This document shows, piece by piece, positions 18,467 to 27,202 of a stretch of DNA of 64,000 nt (position 1 is its first letter; the number at the start of each line of letters is the position of its first letter). The DNA is taken from assembly GCF_001675285.1 (NCBI RefSeq), contig NZ_LSGQ01000001.1:186001-250000 (forward strand). Reading direction: 5' to 3'. The stretch comes from Elizabethkingia miricola (GTDB lineage Bacteria > Bacteroidota > Bacteroidia > Flavobacteriales > Weeksellaceae). A model generated the notes under the pieces. The model did not search any database. It had not been told where the DNA came from and saw only the letters and a list, made by a program, of their open reading frames with translations. The translations under genes and the position numbers were made by a program.

Positions 18467-19339
18467 TTAGTGGATATGTTTTTCTGCATGATAAGAAGAA
18501 CGCACCAGTGGGGAGCTTTCCACATGTCTGAAGCCTAGGCTTCTCGCAAAAGTTCCATATTCATCGAACTCTTCCGGTGTAATAAATCTTTTTACCGGTA
18601 AGTGTTTCTTCGTAGGTTGTAAATATTGTCCAAGTGTAATAACGTCTACATTTGCATTTCTGATATCTTCGATAGTCTGGAAAACCTCATCTTTTTCTTC
18701 ACCCAATCCCAGCATTACTCCGGTTTTGGTACGACGCTGCCCCGCCTCTTTCATATATCTAAGTACCTCCAGACTTCTTTCGTATTTTGCCTGAATACGC
18801 ACCTCACGGGTCAGTCTTTTTACAGTTTCCATGTTATGAGAAATGACCTCCGGAGCTACCTCTATAAGTCTGTCAATATGTTTTGTTATCCCTTGAAAAT
18901 CCGGAATTAATGTTTCCATTGTTGTTCCCGGAGATATTCTTCGCACTGCATTTACTGTTTCTGCCCACAGGATAGATCCCATATCTTTCAGGTCATCTCT
19001 GTCTACAGAAGTTAATACAGCATGCTTGATTTTCATTAACTTAATGGAACGTGCTACTTTTTCAGGTTCATCCCAGTTAACATCAAGTGGCTTTCCGGTT
19101 TTTACCCCGCAAAATCCACAGCTTCTGGTACAGATATTCCCCAGAATCATAAACGTTGCAGTTCCTTCTCCCCAACATTCCCCCATATTCGGGCAGCTTC
19201 CACTCTGACAAATTGTATTTAGTTTATATTTATCTACAAGTGTTCTTAACTCGCGGTAATTTTTCCCTGTTGGTAGTTTTACCCTAATCCATTTAGGTTT
19301 CTGAGTTGTAGTATCGTTAGTTAATGTCTCGTTACTCAT
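18467..19339 (-). CDS. lipA: Lipoyl synthase
   Basis: The 290-residue protein inserts two sulfurs into the octanoyl chain carried by GcvH or E2 subunits to make the lipoyl cofactor. Both iron-sulfur clusters are marked: the auxiliary cluster cysteines C44, C49 and C55 ([12 protein letters not shown]), and the radical-SAM motif C70, C74 and C77 (CTRSCGFC). The C-terminal [14 protein letters not shown] has the conserved RSSYHA. The ATG overlaps the end of the upstream sigma factor gene by 8 bp, indicating translational coupling. The length is normal. Confidence 0.97.
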   Translation of the reverse strand: MSNETLTNDTTTQKPKWIRVKLPTGKNYRELRTLVDKYKLNTICQSGSCPNMGECWGEGTATFMILGNICTRSCGFCGVKTGKPLDVNWDEPEKVARSIKLMKIKHAVLTSVDRDDLKDMGSILWAETVNAVRRISPGTTMETLIPDFQGITKHIDRLIEVAPEVISHNMETVKRLTREVRIQAKYERSLEVLRYMKEAGQRRTKTGVMLGLGEEKDEVFQTIEDIRNANVDVITLGQYLQPTKKHLPVKRFITPEEFDEYGTFARSLGFRHVESSPLVRSSYHAEKHIH

Positions 19340-19892
19340 TGTATAACTCGTTATTTTTTAATAATTCTGCCAATACCTTTTTCGCCCGCATAATTCTGAC
19401 TTTAGTATTAGCAACTGAGAGATTCAGCTCTTCAGCAATTTCTTTTATACTCTTTTCTTCAAAGAATCTAAGTCTGATAATATCCTGATAATTTGCATCC
19501 ATAGAGGCAACAATTTGCAGGATCTCATCATTTTCTTCTTCAGAAATCAATAGTTCTTCCGGTGATTTTACAAAAACATTTTTCACTTCTTCCAGATCTC
19601 CGGTCGCATCTTCTGCTTCACGGCTTTTCTTTCTCCAGTAATCAATTACAGTGTTCTGGGCAATCGTCAGAATCCATGTTTTAAACTGAAAGCTAGGATC
19701 AAATAAATCCAGCTTCGTTAAAACTTTGGAAAATACATTTACTGTAATTTCATCTGCCAGGATATCATCCTGAACCTTCTTCATTATAAAAGAAAAAACA
19801 TCCACCCAGAACATATTGATCAATTGGGTCTGTGCCTTCTGATCTTTGCTTTGTGCCTTCCGGATAAGATGGATTAAGGATTCCTCGTTCAA
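19332..19892 (-). CDS. ECF-type RNA polymerase sigma factor
   Basis: The 186-residue protein has region 2 (about 10-85: [47 protein letters not shown]) and region 4 (about 120-175: [38 protein letters not shown]). It is an ECF sigma-70 family member that should direct polymerase to alternative promoters. The start is TTG at 19892: an in-frame TAG lies three codons upstream, and the next ATG would remove conserved region 2 residues. No anti-sigma gene is adjacent. The gene overlaps lipA by 8 bp, an unusual partner, so co-expression with lipoate synthesis is likely but a direct functional link is not shown. Confidence 0.92.
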   Translation of the reverse strand: MNEESLIHLIRKAQSKDQKAQTQLINMFWVDVFSFIMKKVQDDILADEITVNVFSKVLTKLDLFDPSFQFKTWILTIAQNTVIDYWRKKSREAEDATGDLEEVKNVFVKSPEELLISEEENDEILQIVASMDANYQDIIRLRFFEEKSIKEIAEELNLSVANTKVRIMRAKKVLAELLKNNELYNE

Positions 19893-19914
19893 AACTTTTT
19901 TCTAAAAAACAATA

Positions 19915-19922
19915 CAAAGATA
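19915..19922 (-). promoter_or_regulatory. -7 element for the sigma factor-lipA operon
   Basis: TATCTTTG on the minus strand matches TAnnTTTG exactly. It places transcription start about 17 nt before the TTG start codon. The -33 region is only T-rich. Confidence 0.55.
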
Positions 19923-20067
19923 CTGAAGAGTTTGCTGAAAAAAAAGTCAGCATTTTTCGTTTTTCCATATCGCCATAAGTGATGATAACGATAGTCATCC
20001 AATTCATTTATTTTTTTTCTTTAATTTAACACCTAATAATAGCCTACAAGGCAACTACAATACAAAT

Positions 20068-21390
20068 ATGAATAACTATAGTATGAAAAGAATTTTAAGT
20101 ATATTCTTAACCTGTGTCATAGCAATAGGCATTTCCGCACAGAGGAAAACCGCAAAAAAACAACCTAAAAAGTCTTCCGGAAAAACGACTATGGTAGATA
20201 TTGCTGGAGTTACTGATGCTTTTTCTGATAAATCTGAAGTTGACACTTTAAAGCTAAAAGCAGGCAAAGCATATGTTATATTAATAGATGTTGCTCCCAA
20301 TATGAAAGGAGTATCTGTGGGAGGAGACGATCAGGAGAAGAATGAACTAATAAAGAACTTCAGAAAAAGCACACCGGAAATTATTCAGTTATACACTTAT
20401 ACCTATGTACTTGCTGAAAATGGTCAATATATTGATCTTACAGGTGATGGCAATACTTATCAGGCTGTTGCCTACTGGAGCGGAAAGATGAATGATAATA
20501 TTGTAGCACAGGAAGGAAAAAATAGGGCAACAGAGTTTGTTGCAACCCAGATGGGAGAGCAAAAAGAATCTTCTTATATCACCAACAGCAAGAAATACAA
20601 GGAGGAAATTAAAACCCTGCAGGGTAAGAATAATTTCACAAAAAAATCAGCAGAAGTAATGCAGTCATATTTACAACATCTCGCTGTACCCAAAATTTGC
20701 TTTATTGAAAATACAATGCTTTTCAATAAGGACCAATCCAAAATAAAAACAATTACAACCTATATTACAGGAGATAATGGCAAAAAGCAAAAATATATGG
20801 CTACAGAGCTTAATGAATTAGGTCAACCCATTACGATTACAGAATACAGATCTGATGAAAAATCTGTTCAGAAGTTCACCTATAAAGACGGTATTCTTAC
20901 AAACATCCAGACCCCTGTAAATACTACGGATATAAGCTATGATAATGACAGAATGATTACTTCCAGCGATTTGGGCGGAGGTATAGAAACGGAGATATAC
21001 CATCTGGAAAAAAATGAACTGCTCCGAAAAAGCTATATTATTATGAAAGATGATAACAGTGATAATATGAATGCTGCTACTGATGAAAAAATAGAAAAAT
21101 CCTGTACCAATTTCTATATTGACAATGTTATACAAACTGCCAATTGCAGCAGCAATGCTAATGAATTTCCTTTTATCCATACCAGCACTGTTTATCAGGA
21201 CGGAAAATTAATGCAGGAAACAAAATACAGAATTGAAAAAAAATCACCCGTATTATATGAAAGTCAATATACAAGAGACAATAATGTAAGAAAAGCGGCA
21301 TATCATCTGAACGATAAAGGATTATTGGAGTCTTATCAGAGGTATGATAATAACAGAAAAAACACGGTTTGGTTAGAATACACTTATTAG
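20068..21390 (+). CDS. Secreted protein of unknown function
   Basis: The 440-residue protein may instead start at the second ATG, 20083 (MKRILSIF), which directly begins the signal peptide ending in GISAQ. The mature N-terminus is Lys-rich (RKTAKKQPKKSSGK). The middle carries an alpha/beta region, and residues from about 220 hold several 'YKDG.L..' type beta-hairpin motifs (FTYKDGILTN, YQDGKLMQETKY) like those of MORN/YwqK-type antitoxin repeats. I do not recognise the family as a whole. It is divergent from the sigma factor operon and alone in its unit. Confidence 0.75.
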   Translation: MNNYSMKRILSIFLTCVIAIGISAQRKTAKKQPKKSSGKTTMVDIAGVTDAFSDKSEVDTLKLKAGKAYVILIDVAPNMKGVSVGGDDQEKNELIKNFRKSTPEIIQLYTYTYVLAENGQYIDLTGDGNTYQAVAYWSGKMNDNIVAQEGKNRATEFVATQMGEQKESSYITNSKKYKEEIKTLQGKNNFTKKSAEVMQSYLQHLAVPKICFIENTMLFNKDQSKIKTITTYITGDNGKKQKYMATELNELGQPITITEYRSDEKSVQKFTYKDGILTNIQTPVNTTDISYDNDRMITSSDLGGGIETEIYHLEKNELLRKSYIIMKDDNSDNMNAATDEKIEKSCTNFYIDNVIQTANCSSNANEFPFIHTSTVYQDGKLMQETKYRIEKKSPVLYESQYTRDNNVRKAAYHLNDKGLLESYQRYDNNRKNTVWLEYTY

Positions 21391-21469
21391 CTTTAGTATA
21401 TAAATGGTAACAATCTAAAGTTCCTAAAAAAATCAAATCTTTTTATAAGCCTGTGCAAAAGCATTTTTG

Positions 21470-21477
21470 TACCTTTG
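21470..21477 (+). promoter_or_regulatory. -7 element of tyrS
   Basis: TACCTTTG matches TAnnTTTG exactly, about 20 nt before the tyrS ATG. The upstream -33 region is T-rich but not a clear TTTG. Confidence 0.6.
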
Positions 21478-21497
21478 CATCTTAAAATTTTTATATA

Positions 21498-22793
21498 ATG
21501 AATGCTTTTATTGAAGAACTGAAATGGCGCGGGCTATGGGCTGACATGACGCCGGGGACTGAAGATCAACTCAACAAAGAGATGACTACAGCCTATATCG
21601 GTTTCGATCCAACAGCAGATTCGTTACACATTGGGAGCCTTATTCCGATTAAGATTTTGGCTCATTTTCAACGTCACGGCCATAAACCAATTGCTTTGGT
21701 AGGCGGTGCAACAGGAATGATAGGTGACCCATCCGGCAAGTCCGCAGAACGTAATCTGTTAGATGAGGAGACCCTATTGTATTACGTAGACTGTTTAAAA
21801 AATCAGTTGTCAAGATTTTTAGATTTTGAAGGTGATGGCCCTAACAGAGCTGAGCTGGTAAACAACTACGACTGGATGAAAAATGTTACTTTCCTTGATT
21901 TTGCAAAAAATATCGGAAAGCACATTACTGTAAACTACATGATGGCTAAAGACTCTGTAAAAAAACGTTTTTCGGGAGAGGATGGCGCCGACGGAATGAG
22001 CTTTACAGAATTTACTTATCAGTTATTGCAAGGTTACGATTACCTGCATTTATATAAAGAGAAAGGTGTAAAATTACAAATGGGAGGTTCTGACCAGTGG
22101 GGAAATATCACTACAGGAACTGAACTTATCCGTAGAAAAGCACAGGGTGAAGCTTTTGCACTTACCACTAAATTAATCACTAAAGCAGACGGATCCAAGT
22201 TTGGAAAATCTGAAAGTGGCGAAAACTATTGGTTGGATGCTAAAAGAACTTCTCCATACAGATTCTACCAATTCTGGTTAAATGCTACAGATGAAGATGG
22301 TGAAAGATTCATCAGATTCTATACTTTCCTTGAAAAAGAAGAGATAGAAAAACTAATCGAAGAGCACAGAACAGCTCCGCATGAGCGTAAACTTCAGAAA
22401 AAATTAGCTGAAGAAGTTACGGTATGGGTACATGGCCGTGCAGAATATGAAAGAGCTCTTAAAGCTTCTGAAATCTTATTTGGACGTTCTACTGCTGAGG
22501 ATTTAGTTAGCCTTGACGAAGAGCTTTTCCTTCAGATTTTTGATGGTGTTCCTCAAAAAGAAGTTGCAAAATCTGAAGTTATCGGAAGCAATATTGTAGA
22601 TCTTATTTCAGATAAATCAGGTTTCCTAAAATCTAAAGGTGAAGCCAAAAGAGAACTTACCGGAAATGCTATTTCTGTAAATAAAGAGAAAGTGAACGAT
22701 ACTTTTGAAGTTTCAGAAAAAGATCTTATTGACGGCAAATTCCTTTTACTACAAAAAGGAAAGAAAAGTTACTTTATAGTAAAGACTGTATAA
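21498..22793 (+). CDS. tyrS: Tyrosyl-tRNA synthetase
   Basis: The 431-residue class I synthetase charges tRNA-Tyr in the cytoplasm. The HIGH-type motif is HIGS at 44-47 ([11 protein letters not shown]), the KMSKS-type motif is KFGKS at 234-238, and the tyrosine pocket contains QGYDYLHLY and [10 protein letters not shown]. An S4-like RNA-binding domain occupies the C-terminus (about 360-431; [22 protein letters not shown]). The length is typical of the bacterial TyrRS group. A terminator follows, so it is monocistronic. Confidence 0.97.
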   Translation: MNAFIEELKWRGLWADMTPGTEDQLNKEMTTAYIGFDPTADSLHIGSLIPIKILAHFQRHGHKPIALVGGATGMIGDPSGKSAERNLLDEETLLYYVDCLKNQLSRFLDFEGDGPNRAELVNNYDWMKNVTFLDFAKNIGKHITVNYMMAKDSVKKRFSGEDGADGMSFTEFTYQLLQGYDYLHLYKEKGVKLQMGGSDQWGNITTGTELIRRKAQGEAFALTTKLITKADGSKFGKSESGENYWLDAKRTSPYRFYQFWLNATDEDGERFIRFYTFLEKEEIEKLIEEHRTAPHERKLQKKLAEEVTVWVHGRAEYERALKASEILFGRSTAEDLVSLDEELFLQIFDGVPQKEVAKSEVIGSNIVDLISDKSGFLKSKGEAKRELTGNAISVNKEKVNDTFEVSEKDLIDGKFLLLQKGKKSYFIVKTV

Positions 22794-22818
22794 TTTATAA
22801 ATTATATTGATAACAATG

Positions 22819-22846
22819 AGCCATCTCTTTTGAGGTGGCTTTTTTT
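22819..22846 (+). terminator. Terminator of tyrS
   Basis: AGCCATCTC, loop TTTT, GAGGTGGCT (one G-U pair) and then T-run 22841-22846. Confidence 0.9.
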
Positions 22847-22857
22847 ATGCAAAAATA

Positions 22858-22890
22858 TTTTTGCGATATTATATCTTTTTTCTAATTTCA
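22858..22890 (+). promoter_or_regulatory. Promoter of the 22920 gene
   Basis: TTTTTG (22858-22863), a 19-nt spacer, then TAATTTCA (22883-22890), a near match to TAnnTTTG. The start codon follows 30 bp later. Confidence 0.5.
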
Positions 22891-22919
22891 CATTCATAAC
22901 ACTCAAAAAATATGATAAA

Positions 22920-23561
22920 ATGAAAAAAATACTTCCTTTAATATCTTTATTATTCTTTGGGCTTATTATCAAGGCTCAATATGTAGAACCTGAAAAAGCA
23001 GACAAAGAGGCTGCCAAGAGAAAAGCTTCCGAAGTAATTACAATGCCTACTCAGAAATTTGATTCGCTACAGGCTAAAAGTATGCTTGCGCTAGGAAAAG
23101 GAACAATTGTAGGTGAAGCTTTTACCAGACAAAAGAACGGATACGGAATGAAAATTTTAGGAAAGGTAAAAGCCAATAAGATAAAAGTAATTCTGTTCCC
23201 TGTTACACCTTATTTCGAAGAGTATTACAAACTTTGGAGTGATAAAAGCAAAAATAATCCTAAGAAAAACAGATATGTCTATATGGACAGAAATGCGATG
23301 AGATACCGTATAGAAGCTATAACCAACAGCGATGGAGAATTTACATTCCCCAATATGAAGCCTGGGAAATATTACCTTTACGGAAGTATGGATTATAGTC
23401 TGAATTACAACTATAATAAATATACAGGAAGTGGCTATGACAATTATGGAAGAATAGACTATTACTCCCCTAGTTCTTATACTAAGGATTTTAATGAATT
23501 TTTAGAAACCTTTGTTGAAGTAAAGGCTGATGGAGAGGTTGTAAAAGTAAAACTGAAATAA
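22920..23561 (+). CDS. Secreted protein with a carboxypeptidase-regulatory-like fold
   Basis: The start is placed at ATG 22920 (MKKILPLISLLFFG), which gives a 213-residue protein with a signal peptide ending IIKAQ; a longer frame would begin inside the tyrS terminator. The mature protein has a helical, charged N-terminus and then a beta-sandwich-like stretch with GEFTFPNMKPGKYYLYG, the usual 'G.F.f.n.pPG.Y.l' signature of CarboxypepD-reg/prealbumin-like domains. A Tyr/Asn/Gly-rich segment follows (about 150-180). No catalytic residues are seen. It is probably a surface or periplasmic protein of unknown role. Confidence 0.75.
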   Translation: MKKILPLISLLFFGLIIKAQYVEPEKADKEAAKRKASEVITMPTQKFDSLQAKSMLALGKGTIVGEAFTRQKNGYGMKILGKVKANKIKVILFPVTPYFEEYYKLWSDKSKNNPKKNRYVYMDRNAMRYRIEAITNSDGEFTFPNMKPGKYYLYGSMDYSLNYNYNKYTGSGYDNYGRIDYYSPSSYTKDFNEFLETFVEVKADGEVVKVKLK

Positions 23562-23569
23562 GAAAAAAA

Positions 23570-23593
23570 ATCCACCAGAAAGGTGGATCTTTT
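23570..23593 (+). terminator. Terminator of the 22920 gene
   Basis: ATCCACC, loop AGAAA, GGTGGAT, followed by CTTTTT. Confidence 0.85.
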
Positions 23594-23636
23594 TATAGTA
23601 TGTTTCATGGATTAGTTTATGACAATAGTAAATTAT

Positions 23637-23671
23637 AAAAAAGAGACTACTCTGAAAGACGCAGCCTCTTT
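23637..23671 (-). terminator. Terminator of the ATP-grasp gene
   Basis: On the minus strand an 11-bp stem with G-U pairs (23640-23671) encloses a 10-nt loop and is followed by a U-run. Confidence 0.75.
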
Positions 23672-23700
23672 CCACTTATTATTACTATTTACTTATAAAA

Positions 23701-24567
23701 TTAAATATGCTGTAACAAAGCCTGATAATAGTTTTCGAATAATGCAGCATCCGAGTTTAAGAATAAATATGGTTCTATAAGTTCTAACTCCATTAGCTGA
23801 AATGTATTATTTATAAGCACTCCATCTACACGGGCATAGAGTGTTTGCTGAGGAACTACTTTCAGATAATCTTCTGCCTGAGAGACATGTTTCGGATCTG
23901 CCTCAGGATAACTGATGCTTCCACCATGATAATGCTGCACTCTGAAATCTCCCAGCTTTGGCTTTTTCAATACACAATGGCTGTACTTACCATTAAAAAA
24001 CAAAAACGACCACTCCCCTTCCTTTATCTCATTTACAAAAGGCTGAACCATATAATCTTCTTCCGAGATCAAAGTATTTATTTCAGCTCTTTTATCGGAA
24101 ACAGTCTCTTTACTTACTGTTATTGTATTCTTGGCACCAGCACTTACACAAGGTTTTACAACAAGATTATTTGTACCAAACATTTCAAAAAATTCATCCC
24201 GAAATTCGTTTCCTTTAGAAATATACGCCGTCTGAATCGCTGGAAGCCCCTTGTCACTAATATCTTTAAGATAATGTTTATTACTGTTCCATTTAATAGT
24301 ATCTACAGGATTCAAAACTTTAATCTGCAGCTTGTCAAGAGAATCCAGCCAATCCGAAAATTCAGTAACATGCTCATGATAATCCCATGGAGATTTTATA
24401 ATAACTACATCATAATCTGTCCAGTTTATATTGTTGTCATTCCATATGGCTAAACTAATATCCAGCCCCTTTTCTTTCAGAAAATTTAACAGATCTGTAT
24501 CTTCATCATTAGTTGTTCCTGTAGAAAACTTTTCCTGTAACTTATTACCTACAAATGCTAATTTCAT
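23701..24567 (-). CDS. ATP-grasp domain ligase of unknown substrate
   Basis: The 288-residue protein looks like the glutathione-synthetase/RimK type of ATP-grasp. It has an N-terminal Rossmann-like part with VVIIKSPWDYHEH (about 54-66), a middle ATP-grasp lid with NLVVKPCVSAGAKNT (about 134-148), DYMVQPFVNEIKEGEWSFLFFNGKY split around 171-195, and the metal-binding MELELIEPYLFL (about 258-269). Similar proteins ligate a carboxylate to an amine, for example DcsG-like ligases. No biosynthetic partner lies next to it, so the product is unknown. It is a single-gene unit. Confidence 0.8.
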   Translation of the reverse strand: MKLAFVGNKLQEKFSTGTTNDEDTDLLNFLKEKGLDISLAIWNDNNINWTDYDVVIIKSPWDYHEHVTEFSDWLDSLDKLQIKVLNPVDTIKWNSNKHYLKDISDKGLPAIQTAYISKGNEFRDEFFEMFGTNNLVVKPCVSAGAKNTITVSKETVSDKRAEINTLISEEDYMVQPFVNEIKEGEWSFLFFNGKYSHCVLKKPKLGDFRVQHYHGGSISYPEADPKHVSQAEDYLKVVPQQTLYARVDGVLINNTFQLMELELIEPYLFLNSDAALFENYYQALLQHI

Positions 24568-24590
24568 AATTCAGTTTGTATTTGATAAAG

Positions 24591-24598
24591 CAAATTTA
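24591..24598 (-). promoter_or_regulatory. -7 element of the ATP-grasp gene
   Basis: TAAATTTG on the minus strand matches TAnnTTTG, about 24 nt before the ATG at 24567. Confidence 0.5.
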
Positions 24599-24737
24599 GG
24601 TGAGAGCAATGGATAAACACAGTATCAGTTTTACTATTTTAAATAGGTACAGTTTTGAAAACTCAGAATCTTTTTAGAATGTCTCATTCAGGATTAACTA
24701 TTCGTACATTTAAACTTGCAAATAAATAGTGTATTTC

Positions 24738-25367
24738 ATGAACATATCTATATTTTCCTTTTTATTAACTATTACAACACTTACTTTTGGGCAAAATATT
24801 AACTCTGATGGTTTTACTAAAATCCCGGATAGTCTGTCCTATAAACACAATCTCTATAAGTATATTAATCCTTCCGATAGTTTTAATCATTGGAAAGTAA
24901 TAAGAAAGAACGCTCCCAAAGTATCACTTAATGAATATGAGATTTTATATGATTCAAAAAATTCAAAGAAAATAAATAATTCTGCAAAAGAACTAACTCC
25001 TAAGAAAGGCTTTTTCATAGAATGTATGCCTAGCTATTGTTTTACGTTCATTATTGCTTACAAGCAAAAAGGAGTAAATTGTTATAGTTCTTTTGAAGAA
25101 TTCCGCTCTTTTATTGGATATATTGATAATCTTCCGGAAGCTTTATTAACCATAGCAACTTATGATTTGTGGTATGATGAAAACTATTTTAATGCAGGAT
25201 CATATAAAATAGAAAAAGATTTCATTTATCTATATCTAAAAAAGAGCACTGCCTGTCCATACACACTGGAATCCATATTTGTAACACTTAACAGACAGAC
25301 AGGAGAAATTACCACAAAAAATCTGGGAGTATATTACCGATTTGAAAAAGACTGCACTATATCATAA
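24738..25367 (+). CDS. Hypothetical secreted protein
   Basis: The start is taken at ATG 24738 (MNISIFSFLLTITTLTFGQ), giving about 209 residues with a signal peptide; an upstream GTG in frame adds only three residues. The mature part has five Cys residues (ECMPSYC, NCYSSF, TACPY, KDCTIS) that may form disulfides, and an aromatic-rich middle. I do not recognise the family. It stands alone between divergent and convergent neighbours. Confidence 0.7.
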   Translation: MNISIFSFLLTITTLTFGQNINSDGFTKIPDSLSYKHNLYKYINPSDSFNHWKVIRKNAPKVSLNEYEILYDSKNSKKINNSAKELTPKKGFFIECMPSYCFTFIIAYKQKGVNCYSSFEEFRSFIGYIDNLPEALLTIATYDLWYDENYFNAGSYKIEKDFIYLYLKKSTACPYTLESIFVTLNRQTGEITTKNLGVYYRFEKDCTIS

Positions 25368-25393
25368 AAAAACGCCTGCATTTACTACAGGCG
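25366..25393. terminator. Shared terminator of convergent genes
   Basis: CGCCTG and CAGGCG form a stem with a 9-nt loop. The A-run at 25366-25372 gives the minus-strand transcript (2OG oxygenase) its U-tract, and the hairpin overlaps the stop of the plus-strand gene. Confidence 0.75.
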
Positions 25394-25418
25394 CTTAATA
25401 AATTATTTTGAATAATAA

Positions 25419-26369
25419 TTACTTCTTAATCAATCCTAATTCTACAAGTCTTTCATGTAAGAATTCTCCGGCAGTTGTATCAGGATACAATTTTGGATTG
25501 TTTTCGTCAATCGTTTTTTCCAATGCATTTAGTGGCATTTCGCTCACCGGGTGCATAAAGAAAGGAATAGAAAATCTGGAAGTACTCCACAATTCTCTTG
25601 GAGGATTAACAACTCTGTGAATTGTAGATTTCAGTTTGTTGTTGGTATGTCTGGATAACATATCTCCAACATTAATCATTAATTCATCCGGTTCAGCAAT
25701 AGCATCGATCCAATCACCATTGTGATTCTGAACCTGAAGACCTTTCCCTTGCGCCCCCATAAGAAGAGTAATAAGGTTAATGTCTCCATGTGCTGCAGCA
25801 CGTACCGCATCATCTGGTTCGTGAGTGATTGGCGGATAATGAATTGGTCTAAGGATTGAATTACCTTCTGCAATGTACTTGTCAAAGTAAAACTCGTCCA
25901 GTCCAAGGTGAAGAGCCAAAGCTCTCAATACATACTGTCCTGTTTTCTCCAACATCTGATAAGTTTCTTTTCCAACTTCGTTGAATTTGGGTAACTCATC
26001 TACAATTACATTGTCTGGGTACTCAGTTGCATATTTGGAACCTTCCTGAAGGTATTGTCCAAAATGCCAAAATTCTTTAAGGTCTCCCTTTTTAAAACCT
26101 TTTGCCGTTTCTTTTCCAAAACCAACATAACCACGTTGTCCTCCAATTCCCTGGATTTCGTACTTCTGTTTAGTTTCTAGTGGCAGTTCGAAGAAATTTC
26201 TTACTTCTCCGTAGAGATTGTCTACCAGATTGTCGTCCAAAAAGTGTCCTTTAAGGGCAACAAATCCAATTTCTTCGTAAGCTTTTCCGATTTCATTTAC
26301 AAATTTCTGTTTGCGTTCCGGGTTATCCGAAAGGAAATCACGCAGGTCTACACTTGGGATTTTATCCAT
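25419..26369 (-). CDS. 2-oxoglutarate/Fe(II) oxygenase of the isopenicillin-N-synthase type
   Basis: The 316-residue protein has the DIOX_N region at the N-terminus (SVDLRDFLSD, EEIGFVALKGH) and the catalytic jelly roll with the iron-binding triad His194, Asp196 (AHGDINLITLL) and His251 (TIHRVVNP). Arg265 and Ser267 of SRFSIPFF are the usual 2-oxoglutarate clamp. The enzyme should couple 2OG decarboxylation to oxidation of a small molecule. The bacterial substrate is unknown, and no secondary-metabolite cluster surrounds it. Confidence 0.92.
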   Translation of the reverse strand: MDKIPSVDLRDFLSDNPERKQKFVNEIGKAYEEIGFVALKGHFLDDNLVDNLYGEVRNFFELPLETKQKYEIQGIGGQRGYVGFGKETAKGFKKGDLKEFWHFGQYLQEGSKYATEYPDNVIVDELPKFNEVGKETYQMLEKTGQYVLRALALHLGLDEFYFDKYIAEGNSILRPIHYPPITHEPDDAVRAAAHGDINLITLLMGAQGKGLQVQNHNGDWIDAIAEPDELMINVGDMLSRHTNNKLKSTIHRVVNPPRELWSTSRFSIPFFMHPVSEMPLNALEKTIDENNPKLYPDTTAGEFLHERLVELGLIKK

Positions 26370-26556
26370 TTTATATTTAGAAATTTTCGTGCTGTAAATT
26401 TACATTTTTTTAATATAAGTGGGATAATTACTGATGCAGTTATTGAAGTTATCATTTAATGGACCAAAATACCCTGTATATATTGCACAGATGCAGCTTT
26501 TGGCTAAAAAACACGATCTTAACCTATCTTTAATCAAAATATTGCCTAACTTAATA

Positions 26557-26564
26557 TATATTTG
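26557..26564 (+). promoter_or_regulatory. -7 element immediately before the esterase start
   Basis: TATATTTG matches TAnnTTTG and ends four bases before the ATG at 26569. If used, transcription would start at or next to the start codon, giving a leaderless message. No good -33 is seen. Confidence 0.35.
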
Positions 26565-26568
26565 TGGT

Positions 26569-27201
26569 ATGAACATAAATTATTTGGTGAGAAAACCTGA
26601 AGTTATCACTCCAAAAACACAACTTTTGGTTATGCTTCACGGTTACGGAAGTAATGAAGAAGATCTTTTTAGCTTTGTACCCACTCTGCCGGAAGACTGG
26701 TTAATCGTTAGCCTAAGAGCCCCTAAGGATTCTCCTTACGGAGGTTATTCTTGGTACGATATAGATTTTTCTTCTGCGGACAGATTTATCGATATAGAAG
26801 AGGCTACTGATGCTATGAAAAGCATACTGAACCTGATCAGAGATATAAAAGAGGAATATCAGCTTACTGAAAGAACTCATTTAATGGGATTCAGCCAGGG
26901 TGGTATTTTATCCTATTCTATGGCCTTAACATATCCTGAACTCTTTAATAAAATTGCAATACTCAGTGCTTATCCTGAGACTAAGATTCTTCAGAATATC
27001 AGCAAGGATAAAAAAGCATTTACAGAAATGCGTTTCTTTATTTCCCACGGAATGGAAGATGCTGTAATCCCTTTGGATATGGGAAGAACGGCGGCAGATA
27101 TGTTGTATGACCTCGGATGCTTTTTCTCATTCCGGGAATATGTAAGCGGGCACAATATCAATCAGAAAAACTACATGGACTTAATGGTGTTTCTTTCTTA
27201 A
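26569..27201 (+). CDS. Phospholipase/carboxylesterase family hydrolase
   Basis: The start is set at ATG 26569 (MNINYLVRKPEV), giving 210 residues, the usual size of this family; a 45-residue N-terminal extension from an upstream ATG shows no family similarity. The catalytic set is visible: LHGYGSNEEDL, nucleophile GFSQGG, Asp in HGMEDAVIPL and His in VSGHNINQ. It is a cytoplasmic serine esterase acting on acyl esters. The next gene starts two bases after its stop, so they form an operon. Confidence 0.9.
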   Translation: MNINYLVRKPEVITPKTQLLVMLHGYGSNEEDLFSFVPTLPEDWLIVSLRAPKDSPYGGYSWYDIDFSSADRFIDIEEATDAMKSILNLIRDIKEEYQLTERTHLMGFSQGGILSYSMALTYPELFNKIAILSAYPETKILQNISKDKKAFTEMRFFISHGMEDAVIPLDMGRTAADMLYDLGCFFSFREYVSGHNINQKNYMDLMVFLS

Positions 27202-27202
27202 A

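Noticed and set aside
23845-24453. A 202-codon plus-strand open frame
   Set aside because: It is antisense to the ATP-grasp gene, which carries clear family motifs; the predicted product is of odd aromatic/basic composition.
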